Positions 45,961-56,890 of a DNA stretch of 64,000 nt are shown piece by piece. Numbering within the stretch: position 1 is the first letter of the stretch; each line of letters starts with the position of its first letter. Origin of the DNA: Raphanus sativus (Eukaryota > Streptophyta > Magnoliopsida > Brassicales > Brassicaceae); the NCBI RefSeq assembly GCF_000801105.2, contig NC_079513.1:22226273-22290272 (forward strand), written 5' to 3'. The position numbers were made by a program, and so were the translations under genes. The notes under the pieces are model-generated. The model was not told the origin of the DNA. It made no database searches and saw nothing but the letters and a program-made list of their open reading frames with translations.

Positions 45961-46646
45961 GTAACTTTTGGCCTAACAATGTATCTTTGTACCTCTACAA
46001 ATGTTTTTTTTGCTTATACTTTTAGTCATGTGTATAACTTTGGCTTTCATACCTCTACATGAGTTTTATCAATCTATGTCAAACTGTGAAGGAGGATTAT
46101 TACAACTCGCCTCTATGTTTAAGTGGTTTTGTCTATTTTGAGAACAAATGATCATCTCTCTATGACTATCATCCTATGGTGATTTCTTATCTATGGATGG
46201 TAGAGTACATGTTCAGAAAATGTTATTCCAAATTTGAGAACTCTGTTATGAATTAAATAATTAAAAAAAACATTGATGAATATCAAAAGCTATATATACA
46301 CATGATAGAAACTACTTGTGCCCATTAAATGAATAAATCAAATCCAGAATAAGTACTAGTAGTAGATTATTATTTGATCTGCGATTCTGCGTCTTAAAAG
46401 AAAACATAAACATGTTTAAGAAAACATGATCATCATTAAGTTCAAAATTCAAATCTGAAAATTATGTAAATAGTGAAAGGCATGAGCTAAGTGGATCAAG
46501 TATCTAGATCAACTTCATCCAGACAAAAGCAAATGGGAATATGACCAAAAAAATAATCAGAGTCAGAGTCAGAGTCAGACGGTGATTTTGGATATGCCTC
46601 TCGATCTTGGTCGTATATAATCAGAGAATATATCACTCTTTTTCAG
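45961..46646. other. Spacer inside the duplicated region
   Basis: AT-rich. It contains a loosely repeated ttatacttttggtcatgtgtgtaac-like unit (near 45945 and 46014) and a cagagt hexamer run at 46559-46577. No gene. Confidence 0.45.
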
Positions 46647-46918
46647 GTATTAAATTTGACGCTACCGTTGACCAAAAAAAAAATGACGCTACCAAAACAA
46701 CTACAGATCACCGAACAGTTTGAATCTCATTACCAAGAAAGCAGGCTCATTACTCCCTCCTCTTAATTTTTTTGAATTACTACTATATTTCTTCACAGCG
46801 ATCTATGTAACTGTGTTTCTTGGTTTTAGTCTATGTTATAGAAGCGAGGAAAGCGATGCATGCATCTGAAGCTTTCGGTCATAAAACAAAACAGAGACTT
46901 GTGAGTAACTGCTTGTAA
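46647..46918 (+). pseudogene. Second copy of the SEC14 3' exons (remnant)
   Basis: The sequence after cag at 46646 matches the exon at 44754 (gtattaaatttgacgctacc, then caactacagatcac and gaatctcattaccaagaa). From about 46838 a last-exon copy follows (ARKAMHASEAFGHKT to TAA 46916-46918). The donor between them is lost. This copy keeps the last-exon frame that is broken in the upstream copy. Confidence 0.78.
46657..46693 (+). repeat. Poly(A) micro-insertion with 10-bp direct repeats
   Basis: tgacgctacc at 46657-46666 and 46684-46693 flanks gttgacc plus ten A. The upstream duplicate of this exon (44754-44819) lacks the insert, giving a direct filled/empty-site comparison. The tail ttgaccAAAA matches the micro-insertion at 7111-7152. 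Confidence 0.75.
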
Positions 46919-47000
46919 TAATAATTGAGAAATCTATTACGCCCCAAAACAGAGACTTGTGAGTAACTGCTTGTAATAATAATTGAGAAATCTATTACGC
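46888..47000. repeat. Perfect 55-bp tandem repeat
   Basis: Copies at 46888-46942 and 46946-47000 are identical and separated by ccc. They begin at the end of the SEC14 remnant. Identity suggests recent origin. Confidence 0.9.
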
Positions 47001-47307
47001 TTAACGTCACGTTTAGGAACGTGACGTTGAAGAATGAGACAGAGACGCGCATGTTAGGAAAGTTTCCGCGTTCTTCTAGGCTGTAAAGCCTGTAATCAAT
47101 CAAATGTCAACAAAATAAATAGTAATTAAATATGTCATCCGCCTTCCTCTTTTTTTTTTGTTTTTTATTTGTTTTAATACGTTTAAGTTACTTTTCAGAC
47201 ACTCCCTCTCTATCTTCGTGGTTTGGCATAACTCGTCCTCCACCAACAAGTCTGTCTTTCTGTTTCTCTTATCAGATCTCTTCGCTACTTGTGTAACCAA
47301 AGAATCA

Positions 47308-48472
47308 ATGGCTCTCAAGTTCGTATCTGGAGCTCTTTTCTTCTGTTCTCTACTCGCAATATTTCCTTCTTTCTCATCCTCCAGTTTCATCTCAGGTACA
47401 ATTTTTAAGATTTATTTCCTCATTCTCTGTTCGAATGTCCAAATCTCTAGGAAAAAAATATTTGATTTGGTTAATTTCTTGTCTTGTCTTTTTTATTGCC
47501 AGATGGCGTGTTCGGATCTCAGGCTTTGGTTACTGGAAGAAACCTACTTCAGACCAAGAAAAGCAAGTTCTCTTTTAAATCTCTGTTTCCTCAACTTAAT
47601 TACTCTTCTTTTTTTTTGGCCATCTTAGATGCTTACGAACTTATTACTCTTTTGATCCTTAGAATTGATTCTATTTAAAGTATGATGAGTTCTTAGTAAG
47701 AGTTACATATTACAGTGTGTTAAAAGTAATATACAAAGGAATCCTGATGTATCTAGTAATGATTCCTGCACCTATATGGATCCGTATACATACACATCCA
47801 TAAACTATACAGTTTCATTGCCCAAATCTTTGAGTCACAATCTTGATTCTCTTTTTCTTGATTTTTGTTTGCTTACCAACTTCTTTGCTTTTTTGGTCAC
47901 ATATCTGTTCAGTTTGGCTTAGTAATGATCTTCAAAACTTTGTTTGCCTCCGGATCATGGCATTAGTCTAAAACCACTTTACATACACACAGCTAATCAC
48001 GATTCTTTAGTGGCTCCTTTAAGCATTTGCTTTATGGAGATGCAATCGATTTTCTGAGAAGAATGTTCTGTTTTCTGACATGGTTTCTCTTTTTTTTTTT
48101 TCAATGGTAACAGCATGTCCGGTGAACTTTGAGTTTATGAACTACACAATCATAACAAGCCAGTGCAAAGGTCCCAAATTCCCACCAAAGGAATGCTGCT
48201 CCGCTTTTTTGGACTTTGCGTGTCCTTACACCGATGAGCTCAACGACCTGAGCAATGACTGTGCTACCACTATGTTCAGTTACATCAACCTCTATGGGAA
48301 ATACCCGCCTGGCCTTTTCGCTAACCAGTGCAAAGGAAGTAGAGAAGGTCTCGAGTGCCCTGCTACGTCTCCCGCTTCAGCTGCAGATGTAAACGCAGCC
48401 ATCACCACCGCTTCTTCTCCTCTTTGGCTGACCATTTTTGCAGCTTTCTTGGTTTTTGTTAAATTGTTATGA
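47308..48472 (+). CDS. LLG1: LORELEI-like GPI-anchored protein, 168 aa
   Basis: Exons 47308-47395, 47503-47562 and 48114-48472 give 168 codons plus TGA. Signal peptide at about residues 1-27. Exon 3 holds the Cys-rich LORELEI domain: CPVNFEFMNYTIITSQCKGP, KECCSAF, and NDLSNDCATTMFSYINLYGK with the conserved Asn-Asp pair. A hydrophobic tail (LWLTIFAAFLVFVKLL) after small residues fits GPI anchoring. LLG1 chaperones FERONIA-family receptor kinases to the cell surface and is co-receptor for RALF peptides. The second intron needs a GC donor (A|GCAAGT at 47563), the best-known GC-AG consensus. Matches At5g56170 in length. This is the complete downstream product of the tandem duplication. Confidence 0.93.
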
Positions 48473-49799
48473 GGCCAGGAAAGCCAGATGTCTGCAATGT
48501 ACTAGTAACAAACCTGAGGAAGGGAGTGTTTGTGTGCCCCACGATTTGTTTTATTTGTATCATTCTTTTGATCTTAGGAAACTTCAAAACCTTCTAATTG
48601 ATAATCCATATGAATTTTGTGCGTCTCATTTTATCTTCTTACTATATAAATCAACAAATGAAGCAAATACTGATTAGAGAAATAGTGAAAGGATTAGTAT
48701 ATAACAATGACCAAGGGGTCTCAACAAGCTATTTCAAATACAATATGTATACATAAAGATTACAACTCATTCGTGATGGTTTTCTAGGACTTAAATTTGG
48801 ATGACAATCAATAATGAGAACCACACATTGTAGTTGCAATGCAATACCACTAGGTAATACTACAGTCTTGAGCCGGCTATCATCACTAGTAAGGCGTGAT
48901 GCATCATAGTGTGACTGCCTTAGTGGTGCAATTCACTTTATATATGTACGATTTAGAGAAGTTGTTCTTTTGTTTAGTTTGATGTGTTGTGTTGTGTTCT
49001 TTTTTTTTTGTGCTTTTAAGCTGTACGTTTTCTAGAATTCACACTTGGGGATTTCTTTAGTTCTGAATACGTTCTATGTTATTAAAATTCAGTTTCTTTA
49101 TAAGGGTGTTATTCAATAGAGTTTTAATCTAAATAAGATATACTGTTATTCGAATTTTTAAGATTTAGTCTTATTCAACTTCAAAAGATTTTAAAATTCT
49201 TTTTATTTTAAATTGACTTCAAATCATTTGTTACAAAATCTCACGAATGAAAGAGAGAAATCAAAATTCAAGGAATATTACTGAAATTTTAGAATTCACC
49301 AAACCAACTTTAATCTATCTTGAATTGTAAAACATTAACAACTAGAGTTTTATGTAAAGAAGTTAAAACAAACAATGGTATCACCATTTGCTACATTTCT
49401 CTTTCTTTTTGCAGTGCAATTTAAAAAAAAAGTAATAACTGATTAGTTTCGACTTCTTCTTTTTGTAAGCATTGCAATTTATGTCAATTAAATCAAGTTT
49501 TTCAATTGGATTTTCATTTATTTTAATTTGAGATATCATTGCATCAAAAAAAAAAATCTTTGACTCGGATTCAAAGGATTCAAATCATCAAGACATCATA
49601 AAATAAATAAATAAAAGTTTCACTATTTCACTGATTTATCTCTTCAAGTTCTAATTAGTACTTGTCTTCAAATATTAGGGTTTTAATATATTTTTGGTCC
49701 CAAGCGTTTTTACAATCACATCCGACTTGTGGAGTTTAAGAGAGCTGTGAGAGATTCTGAGCTTAGTTTTTGTTCGAGTGGGTTCAAGCTTCGAAAGCA
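48473..49799. other. LLG1 3' UTR and AT-rich spacer
   Basis: From memory, Arabidopsis has further genes here (an actin-related protein and a WD-repeat protein); I find no trace of either. AT-rich sequence with homopolymer runs. 49680-49799 is the leader of the C2H2 gene. Confidence 0.5.
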
Positions 49800-51066
49800 A
49801 TGAAACACTGTTACAAAGACATAGAAGATCAAGCTGAAGACGATGAGAAAGAACAAAGTATCGGTCTCGGGGATGATGAAGAAGAAGGAGATGATGGAGC
49901 TAACAGTATGGATCTAGAAGGAGATGTGGAAGAAGAAGAAGAAGAAGAAGAAGAAGAAGAAAGAAGAAGAAGAAGAAGAAGAAGAAGAAGAAGAAGAAGA
50001 AGAAGAAGAAGAAGAGAAGAATCATATATGTTCTGAATGTGGTAAATGGTTTAAGTCTGGTAAGGCTTTAGGAGGTCATAAAAGGATTCATGTACTCGAA
50101 AATCAGAAACTCTCAATGGTGAGGCCAAAGATGATGTCTGGTGAAACCGAAGTTGATTGTTGTGTTTGCCATAAGAAGTTTATATCAATGAAGGCTTTAC
50201 ATGGACACATGAGGTTTCATCCAGACAGGGGATGGAAAGGAGTTTTGTCTCATCCACTAGGTAATTCATCATCTTCTACACTCTCTATTGATGATTATGT
50301 AGGTGAGTTTACAAGCTCGGATTATGATGATGATGATGATGATGATGATGATGGTTATGATAACATTGATGCAAAGGATCAGACTGACGAATCAAATTTG
50401 AAGGATAATATTGATGCAAAGGATCTATTGCTCTTAGCTACTACTGCGGAAGCTGTTAATCTAGATGTTGCAGAGAGTTTTGATTCACCTTCTGTCGAAG
50501 AGATGATGATGAATAAGAAGAAGAGAAGATTATCTGAGATAAAGAAAGTATCATCATCATCATCTACTCATGATCACCATCAGCTTGGGGATGTTGTTGC
50601 TGCTGCTGCAGCTGAGGAAGGTGGTGGTGGTGGTGCACGTGAGAAGCACGTGTGTGTGACTTGCTACAAGTCGTTTACTTCTTATCAAGCTTTAGGAGGT
50701 CATAGAGCAAGTCACAACAAGGTCAAAATTTTAGAGAATCACCAAGCTAGGGCAAACAGTGATGCTCTATTACTTGGTACCCAAGCAATGATAACCGGTT
50801 TACCTAGTGCTCAAGCATTAAACACATCTTTAAGCAGTAGTAATAATGGAGATCATGTTTGCGACATTTGTCATAAAAGTTTCCCAACGGGTCAAGCTCT
50901 TGGAGGTCATAAGAGACGCCATTGGACTGGACCAGTTTCTAGTGAAGCTGCAACCTCTGCTTCAACCGCCCCAGCAGCAGGTTCTTCTAGTCAAGTAACA
51001 GAGGCAGTGCAAGAGGTAAATAAATTTGAGTTTGACTTGAATGAGTTGCCACCTAACGAAGAATAA
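49800..51066 (+). CDS. Four-finger C2H2 transcription repressor with microsatellite frameshift
   Basis: ATG 49800 opens an acidic N-terminus (MKHCYKDIEDQAEDDEKEQS) running into poly-Glu. At 49959-49962 one extra A in the GAA repeat shifts the frame; read straight through it gives poly-Arg and stops at about 50034. The zinc-finger frame is entered on the other side of the extra base and runs to TAA 51064-51066. Its four fingers are KALGGH (near 50030), KALHGH (near 50160), QALGGH (near 50660) and QALGGH (near 50860), plant Q-type fingers. The C-terminus DLNELPP is an EAR repression motif. If the extra base is a sequencing error the protein is about 421 aa. Ortholog by order: At5g56200. Confidence 0.85.
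49929..50016 (+). repeat. GAA microsatellite coding poly-Glu
   Basis: About 29 GAA/GAG triplets interrupted by one extra A at 49960-49962. Such tracts are prone to slippage and to assembly error. Confidence 0.9.
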
Positions 51067-51542
51067 GGAGTGTTACAAACGTTTATATGCAAGTAAGCTT
51101 TTTAATTTTAAAACTGCCCCACAAAAAAAAAAGGGAAAATATCTGAAATTAGGGAGTACTGATGGTAGAAAAAAGAGTTGCTAACATTATAGTCTAAGAA
51201 AAGAGAGATATATACTTATTGGTTTTTGGTTCTAATTTTAGTTTCTTGGTCTTTGGTTTTTAATGTAATTTGGTGGAGTCTTTTGTTAATTTGATGAGAG
51301 GATATATACCTCTTTTTTATTCTTCTCTCAACCTTTGATGTTTCTTTATTATGCTTTTGGATTCACATGAAGCATGTTGATTCAAATTGACCGAAGTTTC
51401 ATAAAGCAAACCATCTTATTCATACTATTTTATCTTTCTTTTAATTTCCTTCTTTTCAGACATTGTTCTTTTGTGATAATTGATGATTAACCGTATAACT
51501 CGCTGCGTTTAATTGGAATACCAAACTAAAAACAAACAAAAT
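51067..51542. other. C2H2 gene 3' UTR and spacer
   Basis: AT-rich sequence following the C2H2 stop; nothing else recognised. Confidence 0.45.
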
Positions 51543-52115
51543 TTACAGTTCCATAAACAAACAATATATTACATACACTCTGCCCTCATGCCACTGCAGC
51601 ACACAGAAAAAACAAAGCAGCTGCAAAGAAGTATACAAAAAGTAAAAGGTTGGCACAAAGGAAACAGTATTAACAGATGAAATCTTAAGATTCTCAGCTT
51701 TGGTTTCTGCTTCTTCAAGCTTTGACAGCGTCTTTTGAACTTCATTCTCAGCTCGTTCATGCCCTGTGTGTATGCAACTGCTGCTTTCTGCTCCATCATG
51801 TAGTAATGATATATGTTCTTTCCCAAGCTCTTGAAAATTTTCAAGTTCTAAAACTAGAAAAGGAACTAAAAGCTGAGTTGGAACTATGAAGAACCATTGA
51901 TTAGAATCACTATAAAGCATCTAAGTTCTGGTGAAAATCAAAGGGAAGTCTTCATCTTGTTCTGTGAACGAGTAGCCTTGTTTCTCAGCCATAGCTCTTA
52001 GTAACTGATAAGCCTTAAACATAGACCGTCTACTCTTTAGGCCTTGGAGCCGCCACTTAAGGGAACCATAAATAAGACTAGCAAGCCCTGAATCTATATG
52101 ATCCTTGCGTCGAAA
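51543..52115 (-). pseudogene. Degenerate unidentified gene fragments
   Basis: On the minus strand a protein-like stretch (about 52115-51924) reads GSLKWRLQGLKSRRSMFKAY and EDFPLIFTRT, then stops at 51923-51921. The next frame (51920-51543) has a Glu/Lys-rich coiled-coil piece ([19 protein letters not shown]) and a hydrophobic stretch. The pieces are in separate frames and no complete exon set can be built. I do not recognise the family. WIP2 (At5g56210) and At5g56220 are the Arabidopsis neighbours expected here, so decayed copies of those are possible. Confidence 0.4.
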
Positions 52116-52801
52116 TCTTCATCAACAAGAGTCACACTCGAACAAATGTTCTGGTGAAGTCACACTTGGCTTCCTGACCTTGAAATCTGCAAGACCCTTT
52201 TGTGATCACTTCAAATCATGTGGCCAAAACAAATCTGCAAGGCGATGATGCAACTTAATGGAAGTAACTTGAAAGGATGGAATCTCACTATTGAGGTGGT
52301 TTCAAATGTAGAACCATCCACAGAGCTGTCTATGATTCTTTGATTCTTCTTGATTTTCAAAACTATGACACACTTTTTTTTTTGTCTCATGCATTCTTTT
52401 GTTTTTATCGTTGCATGCAGCTCACTGTGTTGAGATTGCTCACAAGATCCGAAAGCTGCAGATGGAAAAGCACCTTCTCTATCAATGAGCTCATGAAAGA
52501 GTGAAGCTCGTCAATTTTTTTACAATGACCAAACCTTAAATATAAACTTTATTATAAGTTCATTTGTAGAGAGCTTTTAAGCTATGAAAGCGTAAAGTTA
52601 CTTTTTATCTTCTACATAGTGTTTGTTATTTTCAAGTAGTGTCTGCTTTTTTAAGTGCAAACCGTAAGGTCCCAAAACTACACAAAGTCTCTGCAGACAC
52701 AGACACAAAATGCCGTAGAACAAACCAAAATCTTCCTTGAAAAACCCACTTCTCGCTTTCTTCATTAACTGCATGATGAAGGTCCAAAACTCTTACATTG
52801 A
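52116..52801. other. Spacer with possible exon scraps, HAP8-like 3' UTR
   Basis: Two short plus-strand stretches look protein-like (AMMQLNGSNLKGWNLTIEVV near 52235-52300, and HCVEIAHKIRKLQMEKHLL near 52425-52490) but have no supported gene model. 52560-52801 is likely the 3' UTR of the next gene. Confidence 0.35.
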
Positions 52802-55800
52802 CTAGTACCTCCTCACATGATCAAAACTGTTTCTGAACGGTGAATCTTGTGGTTGCTGTGCTTTTGGTGTCGGTAGTTGATGTGTTGTTGACTCGAAACC
52901 GTTTCTTAAATACAGATCCGTGTTGAAGTATAAGCCCGTTCCACCCCAAGGAAGAGGATCAAGAAACTTTGTTGTTGGTTTTAAGCTTTCCCGAGATGCT
53001 TCTTCCTTGTGTGGTTCTTCTACTTGGTTCATGACCATCAAGTCTTTTCCCATTAACCGCAAAACCGGGTTAGGACTCGGAGGCACAACAACAGCTCTGT
53101 TTGAGAATTTACTCTGAAGATCTAACTCTTGCTGGATCATGTATGGTGACTGCTCAAACGAATGGTTTGTATCCAAACGTGTGGGAGAAGATTTGGTTAA
53201 GTTCATTGCTGTTGACGAATAAGCTTCAGCTCTTCTCTGCAGTAGATGAGATGCTTGATGATTCAAAGCAATGCCTTCTGAGATTCTCTCTTTTCTCTGG
53301 TAACAACAACAAGTACAAGACTCGTGATCGTTGTTCTCAAGTCTTGGAGGTGGTTCTGTCTTGTCATCAATAGTACTTGTCTCGTGATGAGATGGAGCAC
53401 TAAAACTCAATCTATCGGATGCAAAGTTTGAGACAGGTGATTCGGAGGAGTTTCTGTCGAAAGACTGGAACTGGCTTGTGATAACAGACGAGTTTCCAAG
53501 ATTCTCATCGATGCACATGTCCCTGGGACTAGGTAGAAACGAGCCAGGAGGTCCTGGAATGGGAATGGTATCAACCTCTACGAACAAGCTTCCTTTACCT
53601 CTTACCTCAGAGTCAAACCTCACATCCTCCTCCTCGTAAGCCATTTCCTCAACTTGTTCAGAGTAATAATACATTGCTCTCTCGCTAGTAGGTATGGTTT
53701 CATTAGACGGTGTAGCTTCTTCATCATTGCTTTTGTCCAACACATTGGCTCTTGCATTGTTGTTGTTGTTGTTATCATCTTCCTCCTCCTCATCACTACT
53801 TTCTTCGTCGTCATCATCATCGTCATCGTATCTACTAAATGAAGGACTATCATCATCTGATGATAGTTCACGTTCTTGTGTCATTTCAGATTCCCATTTC
53901 CCACTTTCTTCTTCTTCTTCCTCTGATGAATCCAACCGAGCTTTCTTTAGCTCCACCATAGGCAGAGATAGCCTTCTCCAGCCATTTGTCACAAATGGTG
54001 GGGACGACTTTCTCATGCTAGTTGCACGAGGAGAAAGCTCTCTGACATTCTTTCTAGGTGGAAACTTGTCTTCTTCAATCGAAGCAAGCCTCTTCTTAAA
54101 CTGGACAGTGTTTTCTAAACGAGCTCCAGCGAGTGATTTCTCCTCCTTTTCACTCATCTGAACTCTAGATGAATGACTTTGAGCTCCTTTACTTCCAAAC
54201 ATAGTCTTATTCCTTCCAGAGACTTCCCTCCGCAGCTTCTGTTTATCCAAAGGAGATGAATCAGTACCTCTCAACACAAGACGCTCTCCTCCTGACCATG
54301 AATCATCATCATCATCATCATCCTCCTCAGATGGCTGATCCCACAAAGTATAAAGTTTATGTTCTTTCTCATTGAGCTTCTTTTGTTTTGATAACATCCG
54401 CCGATTATAGATTCTACGATGATGACTCGTGCTGCTACCTTCTCCAGAAAACACTCTTTGACACTCATTTATCTGCTGTAAAATTAAGCAGTGTACTGTT
54501 ATTTCATGAACCTCACTACAAAAACAAACATAAAAAAAAAGAAAAGAAGACATGAACTTGTGTCATTATATATTACCTCTGAAGTGCTGCTGGCTTTGAG
54601 ATTTGTTAGTTTAAGATACTTGTACTGTTTCTTTCCTCCACGTGCCTTCCTTGAGCTTCTACTGCTTTCTTTACTACCATCCTCGTTATACTGCTCTCTC
54701 AGCTGAGTAGTAGTAGAAGAAGTCTTCTTCTCCCTGAACTCAGTTAAAATCCGCAGTTTCTGTCCCTTGTCATCAATATAAACAGGACCAACGCCCACAG
54801 GCGAAGCTTTCCGCTTCTTGGTGGACACTTCAGACTTATCAGCAACAACTTGATTCGTATGACTCAAAACTGACGCCCACTTTGTTCCATTTCTCTTGTC
54901 AAGATCTTCTAATGTGCATCCTTTGGCAGTAGCGTAAATATCATCCATCGTTTTTACTTTCATCAGTGCCTTAGCTCTAGGCTTGTTTGGCTTAGTACTA
55001 CTAACCGGTGGCGCAACAGACAGACACTGTTCAACTCTAGGCTTGTTTGGCTTAGTAGTTATAACAGGTGGCAGTTCTGAATCAGCAGACAGACACTGAT
55101 CGATGTGAGCATTCAAAGTGGTGTTGGAAGCTGAGGAGAAGGTTTTGCAAATAGGACATGTTGTCGTCGTCATCACAAGGCCACCACCACCACCACCACA
55201 AGTATCTTCTTTGGACTTCACCATTAATCCACCTCGTCCACACTTTTTATTGTTCTTGTTATTATTATTACTCGTACCAGCTACTACTATCGTCTCTACT
55301 TTAGACTTTGAAACACTTGCGCTCCTATCAAAACCATTCTTGATGATGATCCTTGATTGGCTACAGCCTCCTTTTACACCAAGTTTGGCAAAATCACTTC
55401 CTCTATGGACATGAGATACGATCTGCTTCCCTGATGATGAACTAGCCGTGGTCTCAAACGGTGGCAAGGGATCAGTTAAGCCGTGAGCTGAACAAAGTTT
55501 GAGACTTTTGGGAGAAAATGGCCAGTTGTTCTTGATCTTGTTCTTCCGGTTACTATATGCGTAATCTCTGCATAGCATCAAAGCATATATCAAACGAAGT
55601 TAGTTTACTTCCAAATCTCAAAAGATAAAAGAATTAACCATCAAAAGATTCTTAGCAGGTCAAATTTTTTGATCTAAGCTATTAGAATGATCTTTAGCTT
55701 AAGGAGATCATTTGAAACTGACCATCCATCATGAAATCCAGACAGTTTTTTTTTCTTGGGGGTGAGGAGCAAAACCATATTGGCCAAATAATAAACCAAG

Positions 55801-55961
55801 AAACAGAAAGAAGTTTTTAAGTTATTACCTGATGGAGAAGTTTGGAGATGGGTTTGACCTAACTCGTCTGAAGAAGAAGAAGTGGTGAGATGTAATAAAC
55901 TGGAAGTAGAAGGAGAAGATGATAGTGGGTCATTGGGTGGGTTCTCAGTGGATAAGAACAT
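52802..55961 (-). CDS. HAPLESS 8-like protein A, about 930 aa
   Basis: Three exons, 55961-55829, 55565-54577 and 54472-52802. Exon 2 starts YAYSNRKNKIKN and carries a single zinc finger CPICKTFSSASNTTLNAHID then QC (C2HC, UBZ4-like), a DGCTLEDLDKRNGTKWA-type block and a conserved VGPVYIDDKGQKLRI block. Exon 3 is long and low-complexity acidic (Asp, Glu, Asn runs), with the conserved MTQERELSSDDDS, IPIPGPPGSFLPSPRDM and PVLRLMGKDLMVMNQ motifs and a C-terminus near GGTGLYFNTDLYLRNGF. Nuclear function is likely but not established. Exon 1 ends in a different phase from its paralog, needing acceptor gcagag| at 55566, and exon 3 has a tandem acceptor cagcag (start 54475 or 54472). Ortholog by order: At5g56240. 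Confidence 0.85.
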
Positions 55962-56890
55962 TTGATTCTTCCACTGTTACTAACTGCCTCTTCGCTTCCC
56001 AAATAGTTCAGCATAACACCACATCTTTTTTTATCATCACTAGTTTATGTCCGGTCCGATCTACTCCTTCTGCTAACAACAAGCAACAACACATGTAGTT
56101 CAGTTTATATTCTTGAGATTTGTGATTCCAAGAAACCAAGAATAGGAAACAAAAAGAGAACATTATTTCATGTGGAAAAGATAAGTCAGGATTATTTGGT
56201 ATAAAGATTATATATATTTTTTTTCTTTAAATTTAGTGTGATTTGATGAAGTGAAATCACAAGAGAAAACAATTATTCGAAAAAAAAAGACAGTGGTTTA
56301 TTTGGTCTATAAGAAAAAGAAGTTTCAGTTACCAATCTAATTCGAGAGCTTATTGTATGTTTAAGGGATCATGAGAATATAAAGTGAACTAAGACATCCA
56401 CTAGTCGAAGAAGCTACCAAAATAGATAAGATAAGATCAAAGTTAAGAATAACTCATCTAGTAATTTAAAAAACAATATGATCTTCATAAAACTAAAGAT
56501 TATGTAAACCCAAGGAAAATTCAAGACATGGGAAGATTCTTCTTAATTAGCTGAACAAAAGATGACTACAAAAGGAACTGAAGAAGAAGTAAGAGAAACA
56601 AATCTGATCTTTACTCATAGATCTATACATGCATACACATCCATCTGAAAACATTTCAAGATTTGGGATCTTAAAGTTGAACATAAGATCAAAAAGAAGA
56701 AAGAAGGACAAACCAGATTCACAAACTTTAGACAAAGAACATGAATGAAACTTTTGGATAAACAATTTACAAACCTTGGATGGATTTTTTGGCAAAAGGA
56801 AGAAAATGGTTTTAGAGAGAGAAAGATAACATTGATGAAAGAGATAGAGAAAGAGAGAAGAACCGAGCACTAAAATTATTTTTTGGTGTT
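55962..56890 (-). promoter_or_regulatory. HAP8-like A leader exon, leader intron and promoter
   Basis: On the minus strand a GA/CT-rich leader segment (about 56880-56775) ending in donor AAG|GTTTGT (56775/56774) resembles the segment at about 63790-63684 upstream of paralog B (shared agaaaatggtttt and agagagagaaaga-like pieces on the + strand). This suggests a non-coding first exon and a leader intron of about 0.8 kb in both genes. Confidence 0.5.

Noticed and set aside
48841..48960. Possible tRNA or hairpin RNA in the LLG1-C2H2 spacer
   Set aside because: No cloverleaf, A/B boxes or strong stem could be drawn by eye.
53694..54161. Ser/Leu-rich plus-strand frame opposite HAP8-like A
   Set aside because: Antisense of Asp/Glu/Asn repeats in a well-supported exon.
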